The notes beneath the pieces are model-generated. The model saw only the letters and a program-made list of their open reading frames with translations, was not told the DNA's origin and did no database searches. A stretch of 64,000 bases of DNA from Celoporthe dispersa (Eukaryota > Ascomycota > Sordariomycetes > Diaporthales > Cryphonectriaceae), in the NCBI GenBank assembly GCA_016584495.1, contig WAID01000013.1, positions 2,108,001 through 2,172,000 of the forward strand, in the 5' to 3' direction. Position numbers and translations under genes: made by a program. Position 1 is the stretch's first letter. Each line of letters starts with the position of its first letter. Below are positions 23,214 to 33,152 of this stretch, piece after piece.

Positions 23214-26012
23214 TTACCTCCTGCCCAGATTGACCTCCCTCACCAGCACCATCTGCTCATCATCACCACCCTCGGCCCCAGCACCCCCGTCCTCCACGCC
23301 CGCCCACCGTCCCACCCCCAATCGCAGAGCCCCCTCCAGAACCCCGCCACAACCCTCTCCCTCAGCTCGTCCCCTGTCTGCTTGAAGTCCGGGAAGGCGT
23401 TGACCTCCAGCAGCCACGGCGTACCCGTCGCGTCGACGAGGAAGTCCAGCCCGTAGACCTCGAAGGCGAACGGCAGGGGCTGGAAGTGCACCATCATGAC
23501 ACGGCTCGCGGCCTCGAAGACCTCGCCGCTGACCTCGCAGATCTGGGAGAAGATGGACTGCCGCAGGGCGGGGTCCATGTCGAGGTCCCAGAAGCGCTGC
23601 ACGGACAGGGCGTCCGCCCTCGGGCCCTGGAGACACGTGTTTGTCAGGTGGGCGTCGAGGTACGAAGTCTGGCTGCTGCTGCTGGCGTCGTTGCCTCGGT
23701 CGGCCCCAGGGGCGGTAGAAGAAGAAGAAGGAGAAGAGGCGGGGATTTCCCAGGGTGGTGAGTACGGCCTCGCAGCGAACAGGGCCAGCATCTCCCGGCA
23801 CACGTAGACGCGCATGGCGCCAGCGCAGAGGACGTAGGTCCTGATGTGGAACTTGCGGTTGTCGCAGCTGGGGAGCAGCAGCGGCGGGTGGATGTAGGGC
23901 TGCGCGACAAAGTGGCGGAGGTGTGAGGCGGTGATGTAGTCCTTGTTGTGCCCATCCTCACCGTCCCCGGGCTGCTGGTCCCCGTCTTCCTCCTCCTCGT
24001 CGGAGCAGGGCTCGTCCTCCTCCCACCCGTCAAAGATCCCCTGCAGCTCCCCCATCGTAGAGAACAGCCGTATGCCCTGCCCGCGGTCGCTCATGCTCGG
24101 CTTCAGGATCCACCACTCCCTCTCCGCCGCCGCGTCCTCGCCCGCCCCCTCGTTCGCCTCCATGCTCGCCCGCAGGTCGAACGCCTCGACGAGCGCGTCC
24201 TCCAGGAACTCGGCGTAGTCGACCTCGAAGGCCTCGCCACGCCTCACGTGGGCCCGCAGGGGCGAGGCCGGGTTCTTGGCGACCCAGTGGTCCACGGTGG
24301 CGGACAGGAAGTGCTTGCGGATGAGGGCCTTGCGGATGATGTAGCTGTTGACGAGCGAGGCGGACGGGCTCATCATGGCGCGGTCGAAGTCGATGGCCTC
24401 GTAGTCGCGGATCTGAAGGAGCTTGGCGCCTGGAGGCAGCACGGCGGCGGCGGTGGTAGTGGCCGGCAGGAGGCGGAGGCGGGAAGGCGGGACGAGGGCC
24501 TGCAGGGCCGAGAGAATGATGGGTTGAACGTATGGGTCTTCATAGTCGACTATGGCGTAGATGATGTCTTTCTCCTCGGCGGGGGCCTCTTTCGTCACTG
24601 CTGGCCTGAGCGGGAGCGACGTGATTGCATCTTCTCCCTCTTGCACATCCCTAGAAATAATTACACCATAGTAAGAATCCAGGTCCTACGGGGGGGGGGG
24701 GGGTGAGAGAGGAGCAAGAAGAGCAAAGAGTGCATGTATCCATCGCTTGTCTATTTCTAGAAATGGCTTTCTAATATGGCTCTATACCCTCAGGTCTTTT
24801 TTTTTTCTCTTTCTTTGCGAAGGCCCAGATGCGAACCCGACCCGTGCTGAGCAAGTGAAACCAAGAGAGAAAGGAGAGAGAGAGAGAGAGAGATACAACG
24901 GAGCAATACTTTGACGATGCTCCGCTTCGCCCGCGCAGGTGAGGTCACTCACAGTTTTAGCTCCTGCTCGTGTAGCTGCTCCGCGGCATGCCAAAAGTTT
25001 GCCTTCAACGCCGTTACACTGTATGTCCTTGTTAGTACAGCACTCGACCGGGCTCGATGATGATATACTTACCTCGTCTTGCCCGCCCTCACGACCTGTC
25101 CGTCAACACAAGGAGGGGCCTCAGCCGTAGCCTTCATCACGTCGCCCAGCTGAGGCGCCCACTTGAAGTGTCTATGCACGTGGCCCCCGTTCTTCTTCGC
25201 CTCGTCATCCTCCTCCTCACCGGTAGCCCCGTTCATCTCCCCGCGCCGTATCCGCTCCTCCTCCTCGTCTGCACCCCCTCGCCCTCTGCCGCCGCCACCG
25301 CCTCGAACGCGCTGTTCCCCGCCGTCCAGTAGTTCTGCAGACACGGCGCAAATACCGTAGCCGCCTCCCCGACCCCGTCGACCAGCGGAACGTTCACGCT
25401 GTACACATCAACGCTCCTGTCGGCCGGCCACTGCCGCACCAGTGCCTCGATGACCCGCACGCTGTGCTTGCTCGCGCCCGCCACGATCTCCGGGTCGTGG
25501 TTCCGGCTGAAGAAGGCATACGACAGCGCGATGGCCCGCGTCCCGCACGCGGCGGCCTCGAGCGCCCCGCCCAGCGTCCCCGAGCTCAGTGCGAACACGG
25601 CCGTCGTGTTGCGACCGTAGTTGGGGCCTGACACCACTAGGTCGATGGGGCCTCGGTCGCTGAAGTAGTGGTATAGTCCGATCTGCACGCAGGAGGCAGG
25701 CGTGCCGTCTACCAGGACCCATTCCTCGACGGTTCCGTCGGCTGCTGGGCGGGCGTGTGTGCTTCCGTGGGCAGTCTCATCGTCGACGGGGCCGAGGCCT
25801 GCGGGGAGGGAGGACGAGGTTGGTGGCCTGTAGTAGAGCGGCTTGACGGTCTGGCCGATCATGTGTGCCTTGCCGATCCAGCTGCGCTGCGTGTGCGGGA
25901 GGCAGACGCTGACGACGTGGCCGGCGGACTGGAGCTCGCGGACGAGGGAGTGGACGTAGGGCGAGGAGTGAGGGGACGGTGGGCCGTCGTCGTTGACCAC
26001 GAGGATATGCAT
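23214..26012 (-). CDS. PBY1: Pby1-like fusion of SurE phosphatase and tubulin-tyrosine-ligase domains
   Basis: One gene that looks like two. Exons (minus): 26012-25073, 25018-24953 and 24650-23214. The first exon encodes the SurE domain: MHILVVNDDGPPSPHSSPY with the metal-binding NDDG, VLVDGTPASCVQIG, DLVVSGPNYGRNT and FALSSGTLGGALEAA. It then reads RHFKWAPQLGDV and ends KTS. The 66-nt middle exon adds VTALKANFWHAAEQLHE. The third exon is the TTL/ATP-grasp domain: IIYAIVDYEDPYVQ, WWILKPSMSDRGQGIRLF, RKFHIRTYVLC, and EVYGLDFLVDATGTPWLLEVNAFPDF. The SurE-TTL order and the joining segment match yeast Pby1, a P-body/decapping-associated protein. Two frame breaks: C5 at 25274-25278 on the plus strand (one base short) and another between 23290 and 23319, after which the C-terminus reads EQMVLVREVNLGRR. 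Adding two bases gives 815 codons. Start: first ATG of MHILVV. Confidence 0.85.
24690..24703. repeat. G14 homopolymer inside a Pby1-like intron
   Basis: A run of about fourteen G on the plus strand in the second intron of the Pby1-like gene. The same intron also holds a (GA)n tract at about 24874-24893. Confidence 0.8.
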
Positions 26013-27036
26013 CTTTATTTCTTTCTTTCTCTTCTTCTCTGCTTTTCTTCCTCTTCTTCCCCTTCCTTCTTCTGGCAGGGAGGTCGTTTTATGTTGTGTT
26101 GTGCTGTATTTGTGGTGGTGGATCTTTGGTGGATCAGAGCAAAGTCTAAAAGGTCTGATCGAGTATCTAAAGAAAGAGAGGAAAGTGAAGACGTCTGCAT
26201 ATAGATCTAGAAGACTGAAACTACCCAATTGATAGAGGGGGAGAAAAAGAATGAGAGAAAGAAGTATCTCCAGAGGGCCTTTGCTGTTGAGAAAGAAGGA
26301 AGGGAAAATCATTATGTGCCTGCCGTCGACTTGCTGCAGAAATCGGATGCACTGCGGGGACGGGGAGCTGTCGTCATGCCGGCAGGGGCAAACGACATCC
26401 GCAACCGCTACAGTAACTCAACAAGTCAGTTCACCTTCAAAAGGTTTTGACCATGTCCTCACTCGTTACCAGAACAAACTGAGAGGCCGTAGAATCAGTC
26501 TTGTTTGACCTTGGTTTTGGTTTTTTTCTTTTCTCTCCTTTTTTTAAGGGCTATCTAACTGACAATTCATACTAATTCTGACATACTTGTCTGTCTGTAT
26601 GAGAAAATCGACTCCAGGACGCCATGCCCTTTTCCCCTTTGAATATCGAGCCGTCGAATCCTGTTACGCAGACCTTGAAAAAAAATAAAAATCATACTTA
26701 TTGTCTCCCATACCGTAGTACCGGAGTCGTATGCAGTGTACAATGTCTGAGCCGAGAACAAAACAAGAAAAAAGAAGAACAAAACACACACAAAACACCA
26801 ACAGGCTCGATGCGATGATGTGGACCAAACGTCTCCACACTAGGCCAAATCATCATGTCCCCTTCTTCCCAACGTACCGCGCCGACATACTGGGCGCTAT
26901 CCTGTTCCATTTCCTGAATAACCCTGGCAGAAGCCCCTCAACACGTCATAGGCTCTGTCCCCCGTAGGACTAAGAAGATGAGGCATGACATGACAGCCCC
27001 GACAAGACACCAGCGGTCTCACCGGCATCCTGCCTC
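26013..27036. other. Spacer between Pby1-like gene and the next minus-strand gene
   Basis: No coding region is supported. The 26013-26220 portion, rich in CT/TTC on the plus strand, is the probable promoter and leader of the Pby1-like gene. The 26900-27036 end is the 3' untranslated region of the following gene. Confidence 0.5.
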
Positions 27037-28430
27037 CTAGGTCTTGGTCCGCTTGGCTGCAGCATCGTTGCTGAGAGGCTCACCAGCGCGCTTCTGGCCT
27101 TGCGAGGAGGTACTCGGGCTGTTCTTGGTCCGCTGCCAGCCGTCAAAGGGACTTCGGCCGCCTGCGCGCTTGCCCTTGCCCTTGATCGGGGTAGGCTCGT
27201 CGGCGATGATCTTCCTGGACCGTGTAGCACGGGAGGTGGCGGGGGGTGAAGCAGGTGCGAACTTGGGCGCCTTGGGCGTGTTGACCTTGTCCTCGGCGGC
27301 CTCGACAGGGGTCTCGACGACCTTCTCAGGCTCTGGGGCGCTGATCTTCTGCTGGTGCTGCTGGTGCTCCTCCTCGATGTCTGTCTCTGCCTCCTCCTCG
27401 GGGATGAGCTCGTTCTCCTTGCTGCCCTTGGTGGGAGGGAACAACAGGCGAGGCTTCACAGCAGATCGAGAGGATGCCTCGCCTTCGGTGAATCTTCTAA
27501 AGACCCTCTTGCCACGGCTGGAATGGTTATGTTAGCATCGAGATCAATCGAGACTCAGATTTCTGCGGGTCAACCTACAAGACATAGAGCATGCCGTCTT
27601 CGCGCTTCAGGTTCTCCTCCACAATCTCCTTCTCAACTGCAGCGTTCTTCTTGTTGCGGGAGCTGCGCCGGACGGCGACAGTCGAGGCAGCAATGCCGGC
27701 CTCGCCATAGAAGGGGTTGTCGGTGCTATCATCGACCTCAGGCAGCCGATTCTCGGAGTCGGTGAAGATCTCGATGGGGGCGCCGTCATCGTGGATCTCG
27801 AAGCTGTCCGGCGAGACGTCGTTGGTGCGCCTGGCGCGCGACTTCTTGGGGCTCAACTGCTGCTCCTGGTGCTGCTGCTGCTGCCTGCTGAAGAGGTTGC
27901 GCGCGACCGCGGTGACGTCCTTCTCGCTCTGCTTGGAGTGCCTGTTGGCCGGGGTCTTGGCGGGGGTGGGGAGGGCGAGCGCAGCGCGTGAGAGCTGGGT
28001 TTCCATCTTGGAGGGCTGGCCAAGGGCGGTAGCAGCATTGCGGATGCTCTCTGCAGTCAGGGAGCCTGAGACACTGCGCGAGGCCGAGGGGGGCTGGCGC
28101 CTCTTCTGGGGGGGAGGTCGGGGGCGGGGAGCTCATGCTGTCGGGCTGGCGCGACTGGCGCTGTACAGGGTCTGATGTGGTAGGTGCTTCTGACGAGGTG
28201 TGGCGGGTGTGAGAGGGCCGCGACGTGCGACCTGAGGAGTGAGGTGACGGGGTGCGGTTGTGGGTGGTGGAGGTGGAGGTATGTTGCGAGAGACGAGCAG
28301 ACTTGCGAGGTGCAGGAGAGTACGGTTCCCAGTGGTCGCCAAAGCCGCCGAGTCTTGGGGTGGGTGGCGTGTTGATCGAAGCTGGTGAGCCGCTCCGCGT
28401 TGGGGTCGTAGCAACATAAGCTGTTGCCAT
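27037..28430 (-). CDS. Conserved low-complexity nuclear-type protein of unknown function, one frame break
   Basis: Exons (minus): 28430-27579 and 27517-27037, about 443 aa. I do not recognise a named family. The N-terminus (MATAYVATTPTRSGSPASIN) is rich in Ser/Thr/Pro with SP/TP sites and basic patches (PAPRKSARLS, PKKSRARR). The middle has a polyglutamine patch (RQQQQHQEQQ) and the acidic segment EIFTDSENRLPEVDD. Splicing creates the motif MLYVFRGKRVFRRF, the best-ordered part. The C-terminus is acidic then basic, ending NDAAAKRTKT. Such composition fits a chromatin- or cell-cycle-related nuclear protein, but that is inference. The plus-strand G7 run at 28108-28114 has one base too many: the frame breaks after SSPPPTSP and resumes with QKRRQPPSASRSVSGSLTAE. 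Removing it gives 444 codons. Confidence 0.65.
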
Positions 28431-29424
28431 GTCGCAGGTAGGCCGACCGGCGCAGCAGTTTGGAGATTGATTGTTGGAGAGTCTCTGGGCGGTTCCAGCC
28501 TCAAGGCAGCCCTCTCAGCTGTTGTTCTCAATAAGCAGCGATCCGTCGCCTGTGCTGGTCGCCTCCTTGGCGTGTAGCAAACGGATGGACTGCTGCAGAA
28601 GCCGCAATGAAGATTTGAGAGCAACTGTTCCGAAGGCGACGTCTTGGGCGCCGCGATGTGTGTAGGGTGCGCCAGCAGAGTTTGGGCGGGTCGAGGGTGA
28701 GATGACGCGGAGCTGAGGGCGAAGATGGAAAAAGGGAGGGTGAAGCGGTCAGGGTTTGGGTTGGGATGCAGCAGGATATAAGGAGACGAGCTCTTCCTCT
28801 GTCCTATTTCTTATTTTTATGGGCGACTGTAGTTCAATTGCCCAGACGAGCAATAAAACAAAGGGAGGTGGGGGGGCTGCTTAGTGTTTTCGAGAATGAT
28901 ACTCTTTTGAATTACTGGGAAGAATAAGCACGACTTGGGATAATCATGGAAGTGTGTTGCATGTAGTAAAAAGGGAAGAAGAAGGGGGGGGTTTGAGATG
29001 GGTGGATTGGTGCAGAAATGGGGGGGGAGGGAGAAAAGAAGCACCAAGTTAGGGGGGGGGAGGCTGGTGCAGTCTGCAGTGCTGAGTGCTGAGTGCCCAA
29101 CCTTGCTGTCAAAAATTGGGGCTGGTGCTGTGGTGGGTCCCCTGCCCGGGCAGGGCAGCAGCACATCTGGACCAATCATTTCAGCCTAACCAAAACGCGT
29201 GTCGCGTCTCGACGCGTCGCTTTTCCCTGAAGAATCAACAATCACCTTTAAGACGGGCAAACAAGGCCCATGCCATGCCAACGCATTCTGCAGCTCAACC
29301 AGGCCGACGTCATACCCTTTCCGTCCCTGTGGCCGTCTTGAGAATTTTCCCCCGCGGCTGGCGATCGAAGCGAGCCAACATTATACATACGACCTGACCT
29401 GACCAGGACTGATCCGCTTGGAAC
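28431..29424. other. Divergent upstream region shared with DUO1
   Basis: A 994-bp region between a minus-strand and a plus-strand gene. No coding frame is supported. It contains G-rich runs around 28870 and 28986-29070. A shared promoter is likely. Confidence 0.5.
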
Positions 29425-30263
29425 ATGGCAGAGGACGAGGTCGACCCCTCCGAGCTCTTCTCGTCACCCATCAAACCCTCCGACCTGCCGTCCAGACCAA
29501 AGACGCCCAGGACGCCCAGGACCCCCCGCCTGGCACCAGCTCCAGGGACAAGGAGAAGGAGCCCTTCGATGCGGAAGAGGTTCGGAGGCCGCCCTCCGCC
29601 GGGAGCTGGAGGGGGTGCGCAACATCAACGAGGTGATCGAGGGTGTCATAGGCACCCTGGAGAAGGCCAAGGGGAACATGGGCGTACGTACTCGACACAC
29701 ACACACATGCCCAGAGCAATCTACAGACAACCCCCCCCACACCCACAGCATCATACCGGTTAGTATACTGACAAATCCAACCGCAGAGCGTCTCTCGGAC
29801 AGTCGACAACGCATCCACCCTCCTCAACACCTGGACGCGCATCCTCTCCCAGACCGAACACAGCCAGCGCCTCATCCTCAACAAGGACTGGAACGGCTCC
29901 ACCAGGGACCTCGAGGCCGCCGAGGAGGAGAGGCTCGAGCAGCAGCTGGCCGTGCAGCGTCGGGCCGAGGAGGAGGACCGCCGGCGTGAGGAGGCCCGCC
30001 GGAGGGCGGACGAGCAGGAGAGGGCGCGCCTCGCAGGCACCACCGCGACGGGCCGCGGGCGGGGTGTCCCTGGGCCGCGGGCGCGGGGCACGAGGACAAC
30101 CCGGGCTCGAGGTATTCTGAGGGGCGGAGCGGCGAACACGTCTGGGCTGGACAGGGCAGGCGCGTCTGGTTCGAGCTCGAGGGCCGGATCCCAGATAGGA
30201 AGGGGATTGGGCGCGGGACGGACAGCGCGCGGGACCAGGGCGACAGGTCGGGGCGTGAGATGA
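29425..30263 (+). CDS. DUO1: DASH/Dam1 complex subunit Duo1, two exons, two frame breaks
   Basis: Duo1 is part of the ring-forming DASH complex that couples kinetochores to spindle microtubules. Exons: 29425-29683 and 29787-30263. The protein begins MAEDEVDPSELFSSPIKPSD, then SRDKEKEPFDAEEV. The signature helix follows in the restored frame (ALRRELEGVRNINEVIEGV, then GTLEKAKGNMG). Across the intron it reads SVSRTVDNASTLLNTWTRI and LSQTEHSQRLILNKDWNG, as in fungal Duo1. The C-terminal half is a charged coiled coil (EEERLEQQLAVQRRAEEEDR) followed by an Arg/Gly-rich tail with many RG repeats, a plausible microtubule- or RNA-binding tail. Frame breaks: C6 at 29522-29527 (one base short) and CGGAGG near 29584 (one G short). 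Adding both gives 246 codons. DUO1 is essential in yeast, so sequence error is the likely cause. Confidence 0.88.
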
Positions 30264-30394
30264 GCAGGAGAGAGAGAGAGAAAGAGAGACATCAATGATA
30301 CCCCCCTTTTTTCTTTGAATGATTCTCGAGAGTCATACCCAGACTTTGATTATCCTATAGATTGTCACTCCCTGGCACGTCATGTCACCTGTGT

Positions 30395-31780
30395 TCATGA
30401 TGCGCCCTTCGGCTTGAAGAACGCACTCAGCTTCTGCATCCCCGCCGTGTTGACCTTCTTCAGCTCCCTCACACCCCTGCTCTCCCCTGCCTTCTTCCGC
30501 TTCTCCTCCTCCTCCTTCCTCCTCCTCTTCTCCCGCCTGTCCTCGTCCTCCTCGTCCAGCGTCCGCTTCCGCGAGTAGTCTGAGGCCGATCGTGCTGTCA
30601 TGGCCTCCTGGCGCAACCTGGTCAGCTGCGCGACGTAGTCGTCCAGGGGACCAAAGTCGACCGCCTCGGGGCCTTTGTTTTCTGCAAGCATCTTCTTGAG
30701 CACCGACGCCATGGCCGCCGGCACATACGACGAGCAGATGAAGTTAAAAGCAACCCGCAGGCGCTGCAGGCCAACGACCTCTTCGGACGCCTGCATCGCG
30801 GAGGACACGTCCTTTGCTTCCGGCGCCGCCCCCTCAACAGGCCCATCTGCCACCGAGGTCGCGGCGGTCGATGCGTCTGATGTCGATGCCGCGGTGGTGG
30901 TAGTCGCAGCTGACGACTGCGATCCGTCCCCCTCCGACATGGCCGACTCTTCCGCCTGCAGTGCGGCCACCGCAGCACCAACACCGCCGACGCCCATCGT
31001 CCTCCTGACGCCCAGCACAGGCGCCTCCAGCGCCTTCACCACGAACCTGTCCTCCATGCTCCCCGGCAGCCCGGCCCCCGCCATGCGCCGCGCCTTGGCC
31101 AGCACCTCAGCAAACAGCTTGTCCTCGCTGAAGCGGAACATGGTCTCGTCGCCCGCCTCGGCCGTGTCACAGCACGCAGCCATGCGGCTCTCGAGCTGTC
31201 GCCTCCATGCGGGCCACCGCACGACCGTGTCTCGCAGGTGCGGGGCCGCCTCGCCGACGGTGTCGAGGTGGTCGTCGCTCGAGAGGAACATGCGCCTGCC
31301 GGCGGCAGAGAACTGTGCCGCGAGGGCGGGGAGGGCGAGGAAGAGCGCGTCGATTGGGGTGGCGAGGTATAGGTCGGCGCTCTTCGTGACCTGGGTCTCA
31401 AAAGAGGGAGAGGAAGCGGCAGTCGTAGTGCTGCTGGCGGCGGTGGTGCTGGTGGCAGGAGGTGCGCCCTCGAGGAGCCAGCTCCGCGGGGTGGTCCTGG
31501 GTGCGGATATCCTGGTGAACTCGTAGGCGCCCGTGTCTGGACATATTAGGTATCGGGAGGGCTTTGCGTAGCGGGGGTGTGTGAGCGAGACGACCCTTGC
31601 CTCGGGGGTCGCCCTGTCTGGGAGGATGAGGACGTGCGGTGGGTTGGAGGATTGTGTGGGCAGTATATGTCTTGATGCTGTGGGCTTGGTGTCTTCCTCT
31701 GCTCCTCCTTTTCTTCGCCCTCCTCCTCCTCTGCTCGAGGTAGCCCTGCCGGTGCCCTTTCCTGTCCTCGTCCTCGCCAT
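30395..31780 (-). CDS. RNH202: Ribonuclease H2 subunit B (Rnh202)
   Basis: Single exon, 461 aa, intact. Non-catalytic subunit of RNase H2, which removes ribonucleotides from DNA and RNA:DNA hybrids. Landmarks are the basic start MARTRTGKGTGRATSSRGGG, the triple-barrel wing HVLILPDRATPEARVVSLTH with YLICPDTGAYEFTRI, and the helical region SADLYLATPIDALFLALPAL, MFLSSDDHLDTVG and FRFSEDKLFAEVLAKA, all typical of RNASEH2B. The region from about 255 to 330 is a low-complexity Ser/Thr/Ala linker. The C-terminus is a charged helix (REKRRRKEEEEKRKKAG) followed by GMQKLSAFFKPK, a PCNA-interacting motif comparable to the human RNASEH2B PIP box. The gene converges on DUO1, with stop codons about 130 bp apart. 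Confidence 0.85.
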   Translation of the reverse strand: MARTRTGKGTGRATSSRGGGGRRKGGAEEDTKPTASRHILPTQSSNPPHVLILPDRATPEARVVSLTHPRYAKPSRYLICPDTGAYEFTRISAPRTTPRSWLLEGAPPATSTTAASSTTTAASSPSFETQVTKSADLYLATPIDALFLALPALAAQFSAAGRRMFLSSDDHLDTVGEAAPHLRDTVVRWPAWRRQLESRMAACCDTAEAGDETMFRFSEDKLFAEVLAKARRMAGAGLPGSMEDRFVVKALEAPVLGVRRTMGVGGVGAAVAALQAEESAMSEGDGSQSSAATTTTAASTSDASTAATSVADGPVEGAAPEAKDVSSAMQASEEVVGLQRLRVAFNFICSSYVPAAMASVLKKMLAENKGPEAVDFGPLDDYVAQLTRLRQEAMTARSASDYSRKRTLDEEDEDRREKRRRKEEEEKRKKAGESRGVRELKKVNTAGMQKLSAFFKPKGAS

Positions 31781-33152
31781 ATTATCGTCAGCAATGTGTA
31801 TGCGTCCCGTCCCGATGCAGGGTTCGAGACCTCAGCTAGGCTGCGGTCGAGATCGAGATCGAAATAGTCTTGTCATGGGATGTTGTTGTTGTTCTTCTTC
31901 TTGTTGTTGTTATTGTCGTTGTTGTTGTTGTCCCAGTGGATACAATTAAATCCTGCAGGTCTAGAGCACGTTATGACGCGCTACGCAGGTTAGGATGCGA
32001 TGCAATGCAATTCAATGTACATAGCAGAGTAGCACAGTCATTCGTAACTATGGGTTGTGATATAGGATGTAATACTTGACATGGTCAATAGTGTATCGCG
32101 TAGCAAGGATTCGCGTTCGTGGTTAGGGGGGCCTCGCGTCAGTGTCGCGACTCCTTTTGGCCGTTCTCCTCCTCCTCGAGCTCCACCCACCAATCAAAAC
32201 CTGGACGCCGCCCACTGCACAACCAAAACATTGAAAACTCTGAATAATAATAATGTTATTATTGTGAAGAGAAGGCCCATCGTACATACTATATGTAGCT
32301 TGCATTCATGCATGCAGTGGGGAGGAGGTGTATCTTCCAATGTAGCCATCCTATGTTCTTGATTTCTCAGGCACGAATCGATCTTATTTGGTCGATCTCC
32401 CCCTCTTGAGACCCATAAACCGTCAGCCCTGTCGCTTGTTAGTTAGTTTGTTCGTTCAGGGATTTGCCCCGGGATCTAACCCTCCCCCCCCCTCCTCTTC
32501 CCCCCCCTCAAAACAGGGAGCCAGAGGGGGCGCTGTCGCTTCAGCGCTTGTTTACGGCTACTGTCACACGATCCATCTGCCGCCAGCCACCTACCACCGC
32601 ACACGGCCTGTACAAACAACACAGCCACCCTCACCACCCACCATTACCACTAAGTTACTAACTAACCACCTACTAACCACCCACCACTAACAGTAGACCA
32701 TTGGCACACACACCAACCACACACCAACCACACGCGAAACGACATCATCACCGCCCAGTCACTATTTACTTTTTCCTCCCGCCCTCGTCTACAGCAAAAC
32801 ACAGGACGATAAACGCGGACCCACCGCCCACGCACCCGTAGCGGTAAACAACACGCAAGATAGAGAGAGATCCATTCACCCAACCAATCAACCGACACGT
32901 CCATCTACCCATGCCCTGTCGTCGGGTACGACAACTGCAGCTCGTGGTGCAGGTGGTGCTCAGGCGTGGGCGAAATTAATTGGCTGGTGCCAGGGCCTGT
33001 CCAGCAAGACGAAACCCACTCCACCGCAGGGCACACTGCAAGTCCAGCTGCCACTGCTGTGCGACACAGCCTGGGGAAGCCTACACTGATTGAGGGGCAA
33101 ACCGGAGTGGCACCTGTTGTATTTGTCTGTGGATTCAGTCCCAAAGAACACA
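31781..33152. other. Spacer upstream of RNH202 and MCM10
   Basis: A divergent intergenic region with no supported gene. It holds a (TTG/TTC)n tract at about 31880-31935, C-rich runs at about 32480-32512, and a repeated ACCAACCACAC word at about 32680-32735. Confidence 0.5.
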
